Shown: positions 1 through 9,975, counted from the first letter of the stretch. The stretch: DNA of 61,477 bases from Lentibacillus juripiscarius JCM 12147 (GCA_001311805.1 BBCA01000015.1:1-61477); one strand, 5' to 3'. Numbers and translations are program-made. The notes: a model not told the origin generated them from the letters alone.

Positions 1-125
1 CTTTTCGGCCCGCTTTTAGGTGGCTTTTGGTCTCGAGAAGCCTTCTCTCGGACATTTCGTCCCGCATTTGGATGGCTTTTGGCCTTGAGAAGCTCTCTCT
101 CGGGCTTTTCAGCGGCGCTTTCCCC
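1..125. repeat. Tandem ~52-bp repeat units at left edge
   Basis: Two similar units lie head to tail with a period of about 52 bp: TTTCGGCCCGC at about position 3 corresponds to TTTCGTCCCGC at about 55, and each unit then carries GGCTTTTGG and a GAGAAGC...TCTCTCGG hairpin-like block. The array is cut by the window edge, so it may be longer. The same unit type recurs near 54210-54335. From about 120 to 165 the sequence (GAGGAGGCTGAAGCCGTGCC) joins the GC-rich dispersed element seen at 44060-44190. The rest of 166-314 shows no convincing gene; the short open frame across it consists of repeat sequence. Confidence 0.6.
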
Positions 126-314
126 CGAGGAGGCTGAAGCCGTGCCTGCGGTAAAGAAGACACTGCGAAAAGGACGTCAGCTAAATTCGTCACGCACTGT
201 GACAACGCCGACCCTAGAACATCCTGTTCGTGGGAGCAGACGTCGCGCTTATGCCCTGTGGAAAACAGCCTATGTGAAAATCAAATGAATCAAATGGCCG
301 GGAGTTAATTTTGA

Positions 315-749
315 TTAACGGACAACTAAAACATCACAGCTGGCGTGGCGGGTGATGCTTTCCGATACACTGCCGATAAGGAACCGTTCGACAGCACCCA
401 TTCCGGTTGCGCCGCATATAATCAGATCTGCTTCAAAGGTTCCGGCGATATCTTTTGCAATTTTGACTTTTGGAGATCCGTATTCTACACACCTAACCAA
501 GTTTGTTACTCCTGCAGCTTTAGCATTTTCTGCATAACTGTCCAGTAAATCCTTTGCATACTCCTCTGCACGTTCCGCGAGCGTCCGGTCATATGCCTCT
601 GCAGTGGCAAATGTACGTGAATCGACGACATGGGCAAGAATGAGGCGGGCATCGTTCCGCTGGGCTATATCCATGGCCTTATTAAATGCCTTTTCAGACG
701 CTTCCGATCCATCTACCGCCACAACAATTTGTTTGTATTCGAAGTCCAT
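315..749 (-). CDS. Universal stress protein (UspA family)
   Basis: A 144-residue single-domain UspA protein. Known of the family: small cytoplasmic alpha/beta proteins, many binding ATP, that support survival under stress. Seen here: an N-terminal VVAVDGSEAS strand-loop and, near residues 113-127, the G-2x-G-9x-G-S nucleotide-binding pattern (GATGMG...IGS), so an ATP-binding type is expected. I chose the ATG at 749 and not the TTG six bases upstream because a GGGGG ribosome site lies about 7 bases before the ATG. It is a monocistronic gene reading toward the left repeat region. The family call is certain; the specific B. subtilis counterpart is not. Confidence 0.9.
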   Translation of the reverse strand: MDFEYKQIVVAVDGSEASEKAFNKAMDIAQRNDARLILAHVVDSRTFATAEAYDRTLAERAEEYAKDLLDSYAENAKAAGVTNLVRCVEYGSPKVKIAKDIAGTFEADLIICGATGMGAVERFLIGSVSESITRHASCDVLVVR

Positions 750-882
750 TGTCAATCCCCCTTTTTTCTTACTATTCTAATACCCTTTTTAGCCTGCTTA
801 CAATCAAATTTACCGAAATTGGAAAGGGGAAAATGGATTTGATGACGTTCTTGTGAACATACTACAAATGGAGGTGGTAGCA

Positions 883-1038
883 ATGGCAAAGAAGAAAAAT
901 AAGTTCACTGAAGACAAAAAGGGTATTGCAGCCGTTCAGAATCAACTGTTTGAAAGCTACCAGAGCGGTGTGATTGATGATAAAGAAAACCTCTCCAATA
1001 ACAGGGGCATCCACCATTACAACAACCAGAAAAATTAA
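883..1038 (+). CDS. Small basic hypothetical protein, 51 aa
   Basis: A 51-residue very polar protein starting MAKKKNKF, rich in Lys, Asn and Gln, with no membrane segment or signal peptide. The start at 883 is supported by a strong GGAGGTGG site 5 bases upstream; an in-frame ATG 30 bases earlier lacks one. A stem-loop with T tail follows directly. I do not recognise the family. Size and composition would fit a small spore or stress protein, but that is only a guess. Confidence 0.6.
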   Translation: MAKKKNKFTEDKKGIAAVQNQLFESYQSGVIDDKENLSNNRGIHHYNNQKN

Positions 1039-1048
1039 TGCTTCATGT

Positions 1049-1076
1049 AATCCATCCTTTTCAGGGTGGATTTTTG
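1049..1076 (+). terminator. Rho-independent terminator
   Basis: Arms AATCCATCC and GGGTGGATT around a TTTTCA loop, followed by a T-rich tract, directly after the 51-aa gene. Confidence 0.7.
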
Positions 1077-1187
1077 CGCGGATTGGTGTCGAGGATTCCT
1101 TTAAATACCATCCTGTCAACATTGTATGTTATAATTTCATTCATAATAACCGTTCACCTTAGGATTTTGAAAGGGGAGGGACGATTC

Positions 1188-1945
1188 ATGGGACATGCAT
1201 TGATTACAGCGGGAACATCCGGGCTGGGGAGACAAGTGACGGAAAAATTTCTGGAAGCAGGGCACCGGGTGACAGCAACCTATTACCGTAATACGGAAAA
1301 AGCCCAGACAGTTGAACAGGAACTTGCCCAATATGGACAGATGTTACTTATTGAACAGGCTGATGTGACAAATAAACAGGATATCAAAACGTTACACGAT
1401 AAAGCAGTGGCTGTCCACGGTGGGATTGATTATCTGATTAATAATGCTGGTCCGTTTGTTTTTGAACGGAAAAAACTTCTGGATTACTCCGAGGATGAAT
1501 GGCATGATTTGATGAATGGTAACCTTGACGCTGTTTTTATTTGCTGAAATTAACAGTACCACATATGAGGAACCAGCATTTCGGACGAATTGTCAACTAC
1601 GGCTTTCAGGGGGCGAATAATGCTTCTGGATGGCTGTACCGATCTGCGTTTGCTGCAGCAAAAAGCGGGCTTGTTTCACTGACAAAAACAGTAGCCTTTG
1701 AGGAAGCACCGTATCAGATTACGTCCAATATGGTGTGTCCGGGTAATATTACGGGTAACATGAAAGAAGCCGGCATTGCTGATAGCAGGCGTGTGCATGA
1801 TGAGACAACACCAATTGGCAGGCCGGGAACAGGGGAAGATATTGCCCGCACTATTATGTATTTGTGTGAACAGGATTCCGATATGATAACCGGTGCGATT
1901 ATGGAGATCACTGGCGGACTTGATGTGATTAACCGGTATCGGTGA
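1188..1945 (+). CDS. Short-chain dehydrogenase/reductase, YtkK-like (frameshifted)
   Basis: An SDR-family oxidoreductase of about 252 aa that should bind NAD(P)H in a Rossmann fold. Seen: N-terminal TAGTSGLG glycine motif (about 8-14) and NNAG (85-88). The start ATG follows GGGGAGGG. The frame breaks near 1546, where TTGCTG should read TTGCTTG, a one-base loss that puts LKLTVPHM in frame. Odd: the catalytic YxxxK motif reads FAAAK, so the usual tyrosine (about 155) is Phe while Lys159 stays. In B. subtilis an SDR, ytkK, neighbours ytkL, whose homologue lies 4.5 kb away here. The substrate is unknown. Confidence 0.75.
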
Positions 1946-2023
1946 ATGGCAGAAATCATCTCCACGAAAACAGCTATTTTTGACAATGACTGTTCTCCAA
2001 CATTAAACATGATCGATTTAAGG

Positions 2024-2056
2024 AAAATGCCTCTCATTAATTGGGAGGCATTTTTT
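2024..2056 (+). terminator. Rho-independent terminator
   Basis: Arms AAAATGCCTC and GGGAGGCATTTT with a run of T, 80 bases after the SDR gene. Confidence 0.85.
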
Positions 2057-2060
2057 CATG

Positions 2061-2089
2061 TTGACTTTTGTCTGGAAGGCACCTATACT
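2061..2089 (+). promoter_or_regulatory. Sigma-A type promoter of the GntR-ABC operon
   Basis: TTGACT (2061-2066), a 17-bp spacer and TATACT (2084-2089). About 15 bases downstream lie an inverted repeat CATTA-6-TAATG (2109-2124) and a repeated CACTACA (2104, 2125), a plausible operator for the GntR-type regulator encoded next. Confidence 0.7.
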
Positions 2090-2161
2090 GAAAATTAATA
2101 ATCCACTACATTACACAACTAATGCACTACACCTCTATGGAAAGAAGGGAGCGCATGCCCG

Positions 2162-2543
2162 ATGTTTGAAATGGATGGGGCCAAACCAATTTACATCCAA
2201 ATTGCCGAGTGGCTGGAAAATCAAATTCTGAACGGGTATTTCCGACCTCATGATAAAGTCCATTCACAATATACCCTGGCTGACATGTTCAATATTAACC
2301 CGGCCACGGCGGCCAAAGGGTTAAATGTGCTTTACGATGAACAGATTCTGTACAACAAACGTGGATTAGGAAAATTTGTGACAGACGCCGCGGTAACTAC
2401 CATTCTTGAAAAAGAAAAATGATACATTGAAACGGATGCTTCGGGATGTGGTAATAGAAGCCAGACATTTGCATATTGAGGACGAGGAATTACTCGCTAT
2501 GCTTAAAACCACCATTGATGAACAGAAGGGGGACCAAACATGA
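2162..2543 (+). CDS. GntR/YtrA-type transcriptional regulator (frameshifted)
   Basis: A short (about 126 aa) GntR-family regulator of the YtrA type: a winged helix with only a small C-terminal helical tail. It begins with the family's typical PIYIQIAEWLENQIL helix and a second helix NPATAAKGLNVL for DNA contact. The frame breaks near 2420 in an A-run; beyond it the frame reads on through DVVIEARHL and IEDEELLAML to a stop that overlaps the ABC gene start (ATGA). By analogy with YtrA it is likely an autorepressor of this ABC operon; the operator candidate is at 2104-2131. Confidence 0.8.
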
Positions 2544-3427
2544 ACGTCATAGAAACGACAGGCCTAACGAAGACATACAAAGGACTGAATGCTGTAGATG
2601 AATTGACGCTGCAGATTAAACCAGAAACCATTACCGGTGTGATTGGCCGAAACGGGGCTGGCAAAACAACGTTATTGAAAATGCTGGTGGGTTTTCTAAA
2701 AGAAACATCAGGTGAAGTGAAGGTGTTTTCCGAACGTCCGTTTAACAGCTTGAATGTTTCGGCTAATAGTATTGTCATTGATGACCAAATGGTGTTTCCT
2801 GATTCGCTGACACTGGAGGAACTGCTGAAAGAGGGGGAACGTTTTTATGATGGTTGGGATATGACGTTTGCGCGAAAGCTGTTCGAGTATTTTTCCTTTC
2901 GTCCGCACCAGCTTCTTAAGCAACTATCCAAAGGAAAAAAGACAACATTCAACGTGCTATTTGGCCTGGCCAGCCGTTGTGCACTGACGATTTTTGATGA
3001 GCCAACGACTGGGATGGACGCCGCGGTGCGGAAAGATTTCTACCGGGTCCTGTTAAAAGATTACTTGGCTCATCCGCGTACGATTATCATTTCAAGCCAT
3101 TATCTGGACGAGATGGAACATATTCTCGAAGATGTGCTCTTGATTGATGAAGGACAGAAAGTAATGCATAAGCCGATAGACGATTTGAAAGAATATGCCG
3201 TCAGTCTGACCGGACCTGCAGCCGTTATGGAGCAATGGCTGTATGATAAAACGGTGCTTGCTAGAAAGCTGTCCGCTCCAGGGACGATGCAGGCCGTAGT
3301 CAAGAACGATTTCCCGATGGAGCACGCCGAGAAAATGGGGATACACGTGGCCCCAGTCGCTCCTGCTGATGTGTGTATTTACCTGACCGCTAAGTCGGAA
3401 GGAGGGATTGATGATGTCCTTGAATAA
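2540..3427 (+). CDS. ABC transporter ATP-binding protein, YtrB-like
   Basis: A 295-aa ABC ATPase, full length. Seen: Walker A GRNGAGKTT at 36-44, a signature-like QLSKGKKTT near 130-140 (the usual LSGGQ is replaced by LSKGK, typical of the YtrB group), Walker B LTIFDEP near 155 and H-loop SSHYLDEM near 186. It would energise export or import by the membrane partner encoded directly downstream. It overlaps the regulator gene by four bases and the permease gene start lies inside its last codons, so the set is translationally coupled. The transported compound is not evident. Confidence 0.9.
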   Translation: MNVIETTGLTKTYKGLNAVDELTLQIKPETITGVIGRNGAGKTTLLKMLVGFLKETSGEVKVFSERPFNSLNVSANSIVIDDQMVFPDSLTLEELLKEGERFYDGWDMTFARKLFEYFSFRPHQLLKQLSKGKKTTFNVLFGLASRCALTIFDEPTTGMDAAVRKDFYRVLLKDYLAHPRTIIISSHYLDEMEHILEDVLLIDEGQKVMHKPIDDLKEYAVSLTGPAAVMEQWLYDKTVLARKLSAPGTMQAVVKNDFPMEHAEKMGIHVAPVAPADVCIYLTAKSEGGIDDVLE

Positions 3428-4167
3428 GGTGACGATGCCCCAAGTTGTTTTCAAACAATACCGTTATAAGCTGACGGCGTATCATCAAGTATTTACTTCA
3501 CTTGTCGTGCTGCAGTTGCTCGCGCTATTCTTTTCGTTTGGTGGAGTCATGACAAACGGGGGGTGGTGGCTATGGTGTGGATGCTAACCTAACTACGTAC
3601 TCTGGCGATATTATCGTTATTTTTACTTTTCTGTGGGGATTGATTAATGCAATGGTCGTTACGACGAGAGCCTATAGGGAGGATGATTTTATATTTGTGA
3701 CAAACCGGCAGAGTCAGCTTTTTCCAATATACTGTTTCTGGTAACCGCGAGTGTCATCGGCGGGCTGACCGCAACCTTAGCAGGCTATTTGCTCCGGGTT
3801 ATTCTTTTTGGTCATCGGACCAAGGGACGTTTGCCGGTATGGTCGGTGAATCATCAACCGTTATGTCTCCAGTGATCAGCATTATCGCAATCGCATGTTA
3901 CATGCTGATGTTTTGTGCGCTGGGTTACTTAATCGGCAGCCTCATTCAGCTGCACCGGCTGTTTATCGCGATTTTGCCTGTCTTGGCAGTTGGGGGTCTG
4001 TTCGTTGACAACTGGATGAATGGTGGCCCGCCAGCGATCATCTCGCTATTCCTATTTTTGTCGGGGAAACGAATATGCTGCTCTTTCTGTTGAAAACACT
4101 GGTTACAGCTGTGGTACTGTTCGCCGGTTCGTTTGTCCTGCTTCCGCAAAAGGAGGTTAGACCATGA
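3414..4167 (+). CDS. ABC transporter permease, YtrC/D-like (several frameshifts)
   Basis: About 250 aa of strongly hydrophobic sequence when the frame is followed across breaks near 3575, 3722, 3810 and 4060. Recognisable segments include VVLQLLALFFSF, IIVIFTFLWGLINAMVV, TASVIGGLTATLAGYLL and IIAIACYMLMFCALGYLIG, about six membrane spans, ending LLPQKEVRP. An ABC-2-like permease partnering the ATPase is the natural reading. The ATG at 3414 sits 7 bases after GGAGGG. The stop overlaps the next start (ATGA). Four breaks in one gene is the worst case here; with intact-looking neighbours I treat them as sequence errors, but real decay cannot be excluded. Confidence 0.65.
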
Positions 4168-4962
4168 GTAACGTTCTGTTTAGCATTGTTCCCATTTTGC
4201 TCTTGTTGGCTGTAATAGTCTTGTTTCTGGTTATAGGCATGCGTCTTGCTAAATCTGATAAGCTATCAGGGGCAGTCAGGCGCTGGTTATTCCCGGTTTA
4301 TTTGCTTATCCTTGTTATTGCGTTTGGACTCTCATTTATTTTGCCGCTGGAAGCTGGCTCTGATGCGTCGAACGCCCGGACGTTTGATAAGGAAAGACTG
4401 CCAGACTTGTACATGGTCCCGGAAATCACCGGACCGACGGACAAGATTGATGACTATCTTGTGGACACATGGACGCTGGAAACCGGGGAGGAAAAGCTGC
4501 ATCTAGTCATTCGGGGCGAAGCTGACTTAAACAATATCGCAGTTGAGCGAAAAAAGCGACTGATGGTGTTGTGGAAGCAGCACTTTATGTCACCCCAAAG
4601 TAATTAATGGCATCGATATGATGACCGGGTTTGTTCCAAGGACACATATGGAAGTGGATGGACGTACGTTAGCCGTGTCAACACCGGATCGGAAACGGGT
4701 GAATGTATCGGTATTTCAAGAGGCATTTCCTGTCCAGCAGTTCACACAAAAGGAGTGGCTGGATTCTTTTGACGAAGGAGCAGGATTTGGTGTTTCCACT
4801 AGCGAGATTACCGGGGAAAGGAAATCCTCCCCTTGGATGTATAAAGACGAGGGACGTTTGTTTAGTACAGAATTGCTTTATCTGCAAATACCGGCTGATG
4901 TTGAGATTGAAGGGACAAACGATATGAACATCTTTATGGTGGGAGACGGGCAAATGCAATAG
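4164..4962 (+). CDS. Membrane-anchored protein of the ABC operon (frameshifted)
   Basis: About 265 aa, no family recognised. Two N-terminal membrane helices (about 5-27 and 42-62, LLLLAVIVLFLVIG and VYLLILVIAFGLSF) are followed by a roughly 200-residue soluble part that is probably outside the cell. Breaks occur near 4550 (A-run) and 4596 (C-run); in the repaired frame the middle reads KATDGVVEAALYVTPKVING. The gene starts inside the permease stop, so it is the last member of the regulator-ATPase-permease operon. Extracytoplasmic accessory proteins are known in the B. subtilis ytr operon, but I see no clear match. Confidence 0.55.
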
Positions 4963-5033
4963 CGTTTGCATGAATGGCGGAAAGCGTTGCTATCTTCTTT
5001 CGTTATAAGCTCGACCCCTGCATAGATTGGTAT

Positions 5034-5064
5034 GAAAAGGAAGGGGAATTATCCCCTTCCTTTC
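5034..5064. terminator. Bidirectional terminator between convergent genes
   Basis: Near-perfect arms AAAGGAAGGGGA and TCCCCTTCCTTT around AATTA, between the end of the ABC operon and the end of the minus-strand peptidase. Confidence 0.75.
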
Positions 5065-5069
5065 CCCGT

Positions 5070-6164
5070 TTAATCCACAATCTGCAAGTCTTTCGGAAAC
5101 TTGGTTAATGTTTCGGCTCCGTTGTCTGTCATGAATACCATATCTTCTATCCGTACGCCACCTTTTCCGGGGACGTAGATGCCTGGTTCGATTGTGTAGC
5201 ACATTCCCGGAGTCAGCGGCAGTTTATTTTGACCGTGCATGGACGGGAATTCATGTGTTTCAATTCCCAGCCCGTGTCCAATCCGGTGCGTGAAATAATC
5301 GCCATAACCGGCTTTCTCAATATGGCTGCGGGCTGCCTTGTCGATGTCACCGACAGCTGTACTTTTTTAGAGCCTCAACGGCTTTTGTTTCTGCTTCCAG
5401 AACTGTATTATAAATTGTTTTTGCTCAGGTGTTATCGACTTATAGGCGACCGTCCGGGTGGTATCGGAGCAGTATCCTTCATAGACAACCCCAAGATCAA
5501 ATAGCACCATATCCCCTTTTTCAATCTTTTTCATGGATGGTGTCCCGTGTGGTGAAGAAGTCTTTGTTCCCGACAGCGCCATAGTGGAAAAGGACATTTG
5601 CTGGATACCTTGTTTCTTCAATTCATATTCAATAGTTGCAATGATTTCAAGTTCGCTGACGCCTTCTTTTATCGCTTTTACACCTGTTTCGACACCGAAG
5701 TCGGCCAGTTTCGCGGCTTCTTTAAGCAGGGTATATTCCTGCTTGCTTTTGACAACCCTTAAATTGGCTAGTATTTCCTGCGCATCACTGATGACAGCAT
5801 CAGGAAATACCGTCTTTACCTGTTCAAAGCGTTCCAATGTTAAATGGTTGCGTTCGACTGCAACAGATTTTGGCATACGGTCATTGCCCTTAAGAAATTG
5901 CTTTAATAACTGCCATGGATTTTCATGATCACTGTAAGCAATCATTTCATACTTCCAGCCTGCATTTTTGGCGTCTTCTTTTTCCATTGCCGGCAGGATT
6001 AATAGCGGGTCGTGGAGCTGACTGATATAGACAGCAATCACGCGCTCATGCGGGTCTGTATAGTAATTGCTCAAATAGTAAAAATTGGCTGTGGATGTAA
6101 CAAGCATGCTGTCAAGGTCATTTTCTTTCAGTTTGCTAAGTAAAGTGTCCAATCGGTCTGTCAT
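5070..6164 (-). CDS. M24 metallopeptidase, Xaa-Pro dipeptidase type (frameshifted)
   Basis: About 363 aa after repair: an N-terminal creatinase-like domain (about 1-130) and a C-terminal pita-bread domain that cleaves peptides before proline using two metal ions. Metal ligands visible: FDLGVVYEGYCSDTTRT (two Asp), HRIGHGLG (His), EPGIYVPG (Glu), GVRIEDM (Glu). Breaks near 5415 and 5362 are in A-runs. Start ATG 6164 follows GGGGGA by 6 bases; the longer open frame upstream only reads through the mobile-element-like repeat at 6191-6345. Likely a PepQ/YqhT-type enzyme of cytoplasmic peptide turnover. Confidence 0.85.
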
Positions 6165-6190
6165 GACTAGTCCCCCATTTATCATAATTA

Positions 6191-6345
6191 GAGGTTGTTC
6201 AAAAAGTCCGGTAAAAAGGACGCTTCGAATTTCTTCGTGGCTTGCTTTTTCGTTACTCATGTACTAATTTGCATACACCCCGTTACTCAAAGCTACGCCG
6301 CCTCGGACTTCTCGGTCCTTTCTATCTTCCTTTTTGAACACACGC
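6191..6345 (-). repeat. MITE-like element, copy A (full length)
   Basis: About 155 bp with terminal inverted repeats TGTTCAAAAAG / CTTTTTGAACA, no coding capacity. Read on the minus strand it matches copy B at 8521-8645 along nearly its whole length (AAGGACCGAG, GAGGCGGCGTAG, ACGAAGAAATTCGA, TTTTACCGGACT), and its two ends match the short copy C at 17795-17845. It separates the peptidase start from the divergent ytkL gene. Confidence 0.75.
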
Positions 6346-6511
6346 AATTAGTACCTATTATAACAAATATAGCCCAGACCGCACCATTTTACGTCTGACA
6401 GTGCCGGATTTTTAGACGAATGCATAAGAAAACTGCAAAACGGGTAAAGGATTCAGAAGGGTCTGTATCGAATGTATACAGTGCAGATAATAAATAAAAG
6501 GAGCGATATAC

Positions 6512-7192
6512 ATGAAAGTATCTTATCATGGACATTCTGTCGTTCGAGTTGAAACAGACAGTCATACGATTTTAATTGATCCGTTTATTTCCGGAAATGA
6601 AGCATGTGACCTTGACGCGGGGTCCGTTAAAACCGATGTCATCCTCTTGACACACGGCCACAATGACCATGTCGGGGACACCGAAGAAATTGCTAAACGT
6701 AATGAGGCGCTGGTGGTTGCTCCGAATGAACTGGCGGGTTACTTAGAGGGGAAAGGTTTGAACACCCATCCAATGCATATCGGCGGTGCCCATGAATTTG
6801 ACTTTGGGAAAGTGAAATACACCCAGGCATTTCATGGTTCGTCGTTTACAGAAGACGATGGTACCATCATCTATACCGGCATGCCCGGTGGTATCCTGCT
6901 GACGATAAATGGCAAAACGATTTATCATGTTGGTGATACCGGGCTGTTCAGCGACTTGAAACTGATTGGCGAGATGAATGACATTGACCTTGCGTTTGTG
7001 CCGATTGGTGATAACTTCACCATGGGGCCGGAAGATGCACTGGTTGCAGCTGATTGGATAAATGCGGACACCGTTGTTCCGGTACATTACAATACCTTCC
7101 CTGTCATTGAGCAGGATCCAGAGGCCTTTGCATCTAAAGTAAAAACTGGTAAGGGACTGGCGATGAATATCGGGGATTCAGTCGACTTGTAG
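6512..7192 (+). CDS. Metal-dependent hydrolase YtkL (UPF0173)
   Basis: A 226-aa metallo-beta-lactamase-fold protein. Seen: [10 protein letters not shown] at 47-56, the HxHxDH metal-binding motif, plus later His residues in [17 protein letters not shown] and [10 protein letters not shown] expected to complete a two-metal site. Family members are cytoplasmic hydrolases of uncertain substrate. The start follows AAAAGGAG by 8 bases and the gene is followed by its own terminator, so it is monocistronic. Full length and unbroken. Confidence 0.92.
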   Translation: MKVSYHGHSVVRVETDSHTILIDPFISGNEACDLDAGSVKTDVILLTHGHNDHVGDTEEIAKRNEALVVAPNELAGYLEGKGLNTHPMHIGGAHEFDFGKVKYTQAFHGSSFTEDDGTIIYTGMPGGILLTINGKTIYHVGDTGLFSDLKLIGEMNDIDLAFVPIGDNFTMGPEDALVAADWINADTVVPVHYNTFPVIEQDPEAFASKVKTGKGLAMNIGDSVDL

Positions 7193-7230
7193 GAAAAACA
7201 ACGTGAGCGATGTGCTCACGTTGTTTTTAT
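7193..7230 (+). terminator. Rho-independent terminator of ytkL
   Basis: Arms ACAACGTGAG / CTCACGTTGT and a T-run. Confidence 0.9.
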
Positions 7231-7384
7231 CAGTCGATGAAAAAATATTTTAATGCAATATTTCTAACGTTGGATTTCTTTTTGAAACGAACCGGTGCAC
7301 CGCAATGGATTTTTGTACCAGTTCCTATTATAATATTATTCAATTCCACTCTCATTTTTTAATAAGGTGCTAAGGAGTTGTACA

Positions 7385-8148
7385 ATGAACAACCTTCTAC
7401 TATTATTTTTCTTCCTGCTCGGGTTAATTTTCGGTTCTTTCTTTAATGTTGCCGGGTTGCGTATCCCCTTGAAACACCCTTTCGTCAATGACCGTTCCGC
7501 CTGTCCCCAATGTGGTCACTTGCTTTCATGGCATGAACTTATCCCATTTTATCATACATAATGCAGCGCGGGAAATGCCGTCACTGTGGGAAAGCAATAT
7601 CTTTTATGTATCCTGCCGTTGAGTTGGCTACTGGTTTATTATTTGCCATTAGTTATGTGATGCTTGGTCTCAATGCAGAATTCCTGACCGCGCTATTGCT
7701 GATGGCTATGCTTATGATTCTATTTGTGTCAGATATCGTCTATATGGTGATACCAAATAACATTCTATTATTCTTTCTTCCGCTTTTCATATTAATGCGC
7801 ATAGTTGTACCGCTTGAACCGTGGTGGTCTTCGGTTGTTGGGGCTTTGGCGGGAGTGGGGCTGCTTGCATTGATCATTCTCATTAGTCAGGGCGGAATGG
7901 GTGCAGGGGACATGAAATTGTTTGGTGTGCTTGGTATTGTGCTGGGACTGAAGAAAACACTTCTTACTTTTTTTCTGGCAACCATAATTGGAGCGGTTGT
8001 CGGGATACTTCTCCTCTCGTTCAAAGTCATCCACCGGAAGCAGGCTGTTCCATTTGGACCATACATTGTTTTAGCGGCAGTGATTGCTTATTTTTATGGT
8101 GATAGCCTCGCAGACTGGTATGTTGCCATCTTGAATAAGAGCGGATGA
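7385..8148 (+). CDS. comC: Prepilin peptidase, ComC type (frameshifted)
   Basis: About 254 aa after restoring one T in the TTTT run near 7550. Known role: cuts the leader of type IV prepilin-like pseudopilins and N-methylates them, needed for the competence pseudopilus. Seen: hydrophobic N-terminus with GSFFNV, the two Cys pairs CPQCG and CRHCG of the zinc site, then a polytopic membrane domain with the two catalytic aspartates in VSDIVYMVIPN and GAGDMKL. The start ATG 7385 follows AAGGAG. Confidence 0.88.
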
Positions 8149-8242
8149 TTCTGCTTGGTCGTAAACAGACACCATTTTCGTGTTCATTCAGTTCTTATGG
8201 ACTGCTTTTTGTCATAGATTATGGACAAAGGGGGAGATGTAC

Positions 8243-8464
8243 TTGCGTCATTATGCAATATTACGATTATTATTAGCCGGATTTTTCCTTTATATGGCAT
8301 GGCCAGTTATTCCGGAAGCTGTGACTGCGGAAGCATCCTTGTTCTGGGGCTTATGGCTTGGCTTTTTCCTGCTGGTGGCCGGTTCAAACTTTGCTGCCCT
8401 TTTACAGATGATTTCGCCGCCGGTAATGGAACAGGAAAATGCACAACGCCGTCAAAGCGCTTAA
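8243..8464 (+). CDS. Small two-helix membrane protein, 73 aa
   Basis: Starts MRHYAILRLLLAGFFLYMAW from a TTG 6 bases after GGGGGAG (an ATG at 8237 has no spacing). Two membrane helices (about 5-22 and 33-58) and a short charged tail. No family recognised. It sits alone between comC and a MITE-like element. Confidence 0.5.
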   Translation: MRHYAILRLLLAGFFLYMAWPVIPEAVTAEASLFWGLWLGFFLLVAGSNFAALLQMISPPVMEQENAQRRQSA

Positions 8465-8520
8465 TCATTGAGGCTAAAGCGTTTCAACTGTATAATAAAT
8501 GATGAAGATATTGATTAGTA

Positions 8521-8645
8521 GTGCGTGTTTAAAAGGAGGATAAAAAGGACCGAGAATTTCGAGGCGGCGTAGTTTCGAGCAGCGGAGAAACAAGCCAACG
8601 AAGAAATTCGATGTGTCATTTTTACCGGACTGTTTAAACAACGTC
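8521..8645 (+). repeat. MITE-like element, copy B
   Basis: About 125 bp, the reverse-oriented counterpart of copy A (6191-6345): it opens GTGCGTGTTTAAAAGGAGG and closes TTTACCGGACTGTTTAAACA. It lacks about 30 bp of the centre of copy A. It ends only 28 bases before the start of ytoI, so it could carry or displace that gene's promoter. Confidence 0.75.
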
Positions 8646-8672
8646 TAGTACAGTTGAAAGTCGGTGAAGGAA

Positions 8673-9975
8673 TTGGCGACCAAACATGAACAGATACTGC
8701 AGCATATTCTATCATTGGAAATTGGCCATAAAATTTCAGTCAGGCAAATAGCGAAGGCATTGAATGTCAGTGAGGGAACCGCATACCGTGCCATCAAGGA
8801 TGCTGAAAATCAAGGGATTGTCAGCACGATTGAGCGTGTAGGAACAGTGCGCATTGAAGAAAAAAGATAACTTCGAGCGGCTGACGTTTGCCGAAGTTAT
8901 AAAAATTGTTGACGGACAAGTTCTGGGTGGCCGGGCTGGTCTGCATAAGACGCTGAGCAAATTTGTCATCGGGGCAATGCAGCTGAATGCTATGATGCGC
9001 TATACAGAAGCTGGTTCATTGCTGATTGTCGGCAATCGGGTGGAAGCGCATGAGCTAGCTTTGCAGGAAGGGGCAGCTGTCCTCATTACCGGCGGGTTTG
9101 ACACGGATGATTCAATTAAACAGCTGGCTGATGAGATGCAGCTGCCTGTTATGTCAACAAGTTATGACACATTTACGGTAGCAGCAATGATCAACAGGGC
9201 AATTTATGACCAGCTGATTAAAAAGGAAATTGTCTTTGTCGGGGATATCTATACGCCATATGACAGATCCTATTACCTGTATTCCAAAGATAAACTCGAA
9301 CGATGGTATGAGCTGAATGAACAGTCGGCACACTCGCGTTATCCGGTTGTGGATGCGAAAGAGCGTGTTGTAGGGATGATTACGGCCAGAGACGTCCTGG
9401 ACAAAAATAAAGATATTCCAGTCGAAAAGCTGATGACGAAAAACCCGATTGTCGTTCAGGATAAAACATCGCTTGCTTATGTTGCTCATATGATGGTCTG
9501 GGAAGGAATTGAGCTTGTTCCTGTTGCTGATGCGTCCAATCGGCTCAAAGGTGTTGTATCCCGTCAGGATGTACTGAAAGCACTGCAGGAAAGGCAGCGG
9601 CAGCCACAAATGGGTCAGACGATTGACGATATTGTTGCCAGCAGTCTGGTCTCTGCTGAAGATGACCAGAACACATTCCAAGCACACGTAACACCGCAAA
9701 TGACGAACCAGCTTGGAACATTGTCCAATGGGGTGTATACGGCCTTGATGACAGAGGCTGGCAGCCGGCTGCTTCGCGATTATAAAAAAAGGCGATCTTG
9801 TTGTTGAGAACTTGACTGTTTATTTTTTAAAGCCCGTACAAATTGACAGCAACCTCACTATTAAGCCGGAGGTACTAGAGGCGGGACGTATTATGCGAAA
9901 ATGGATGTGGAAGTGTTCAATGGGAAGAAAATGGTAGGAAAAGGGCTTCTGATGGCCCAGTTAATTGACAGGTGA
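8673..9975 (+). CDS. ytoI: YtoI: HTH-DRTGG-CBS-hotdog regulator-like protein (frameshifted)
   Basis: About 434 aa after repair. Domains in order: N-terminal winged-helix (KISVRQIAKALNVSEGTAYRAIK, residues about 20-45), DRTGG domain (about 75-185), a CBS pair (about 195-310, RYPVVDAKERVVGMIT and ELVPVADASNRLKGVVS) and a C-terminal hotdog domain (TPQMTNQLGTLSNGV to the end). CBS pairs usually bind adenosyl ligands. Breaks: A-run near 8860, A-run near 9790, near 9893. I chose TTG 8673 (MATKHEQILQ) from recalled homologues; ribosome site is weak. It belongs to the ytoI-ytpI-nrnA-ytrIH-dnaE neighbourhood of B. subtilis. Confidence 0.85.

Noticed and set aside
79..288. Open frame of 69 codons at the left edge
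   Set aside because: It consists of tandem and GC-rich repeat sequence, has no ribosome site and no protein-like composition.
5367..6260. Longer N-terminus of the M24 peptidase
   Set aside because: The extra 32 residues are encoded by the MITE-like repeat; the ATG at 6164 has the ribosome site.
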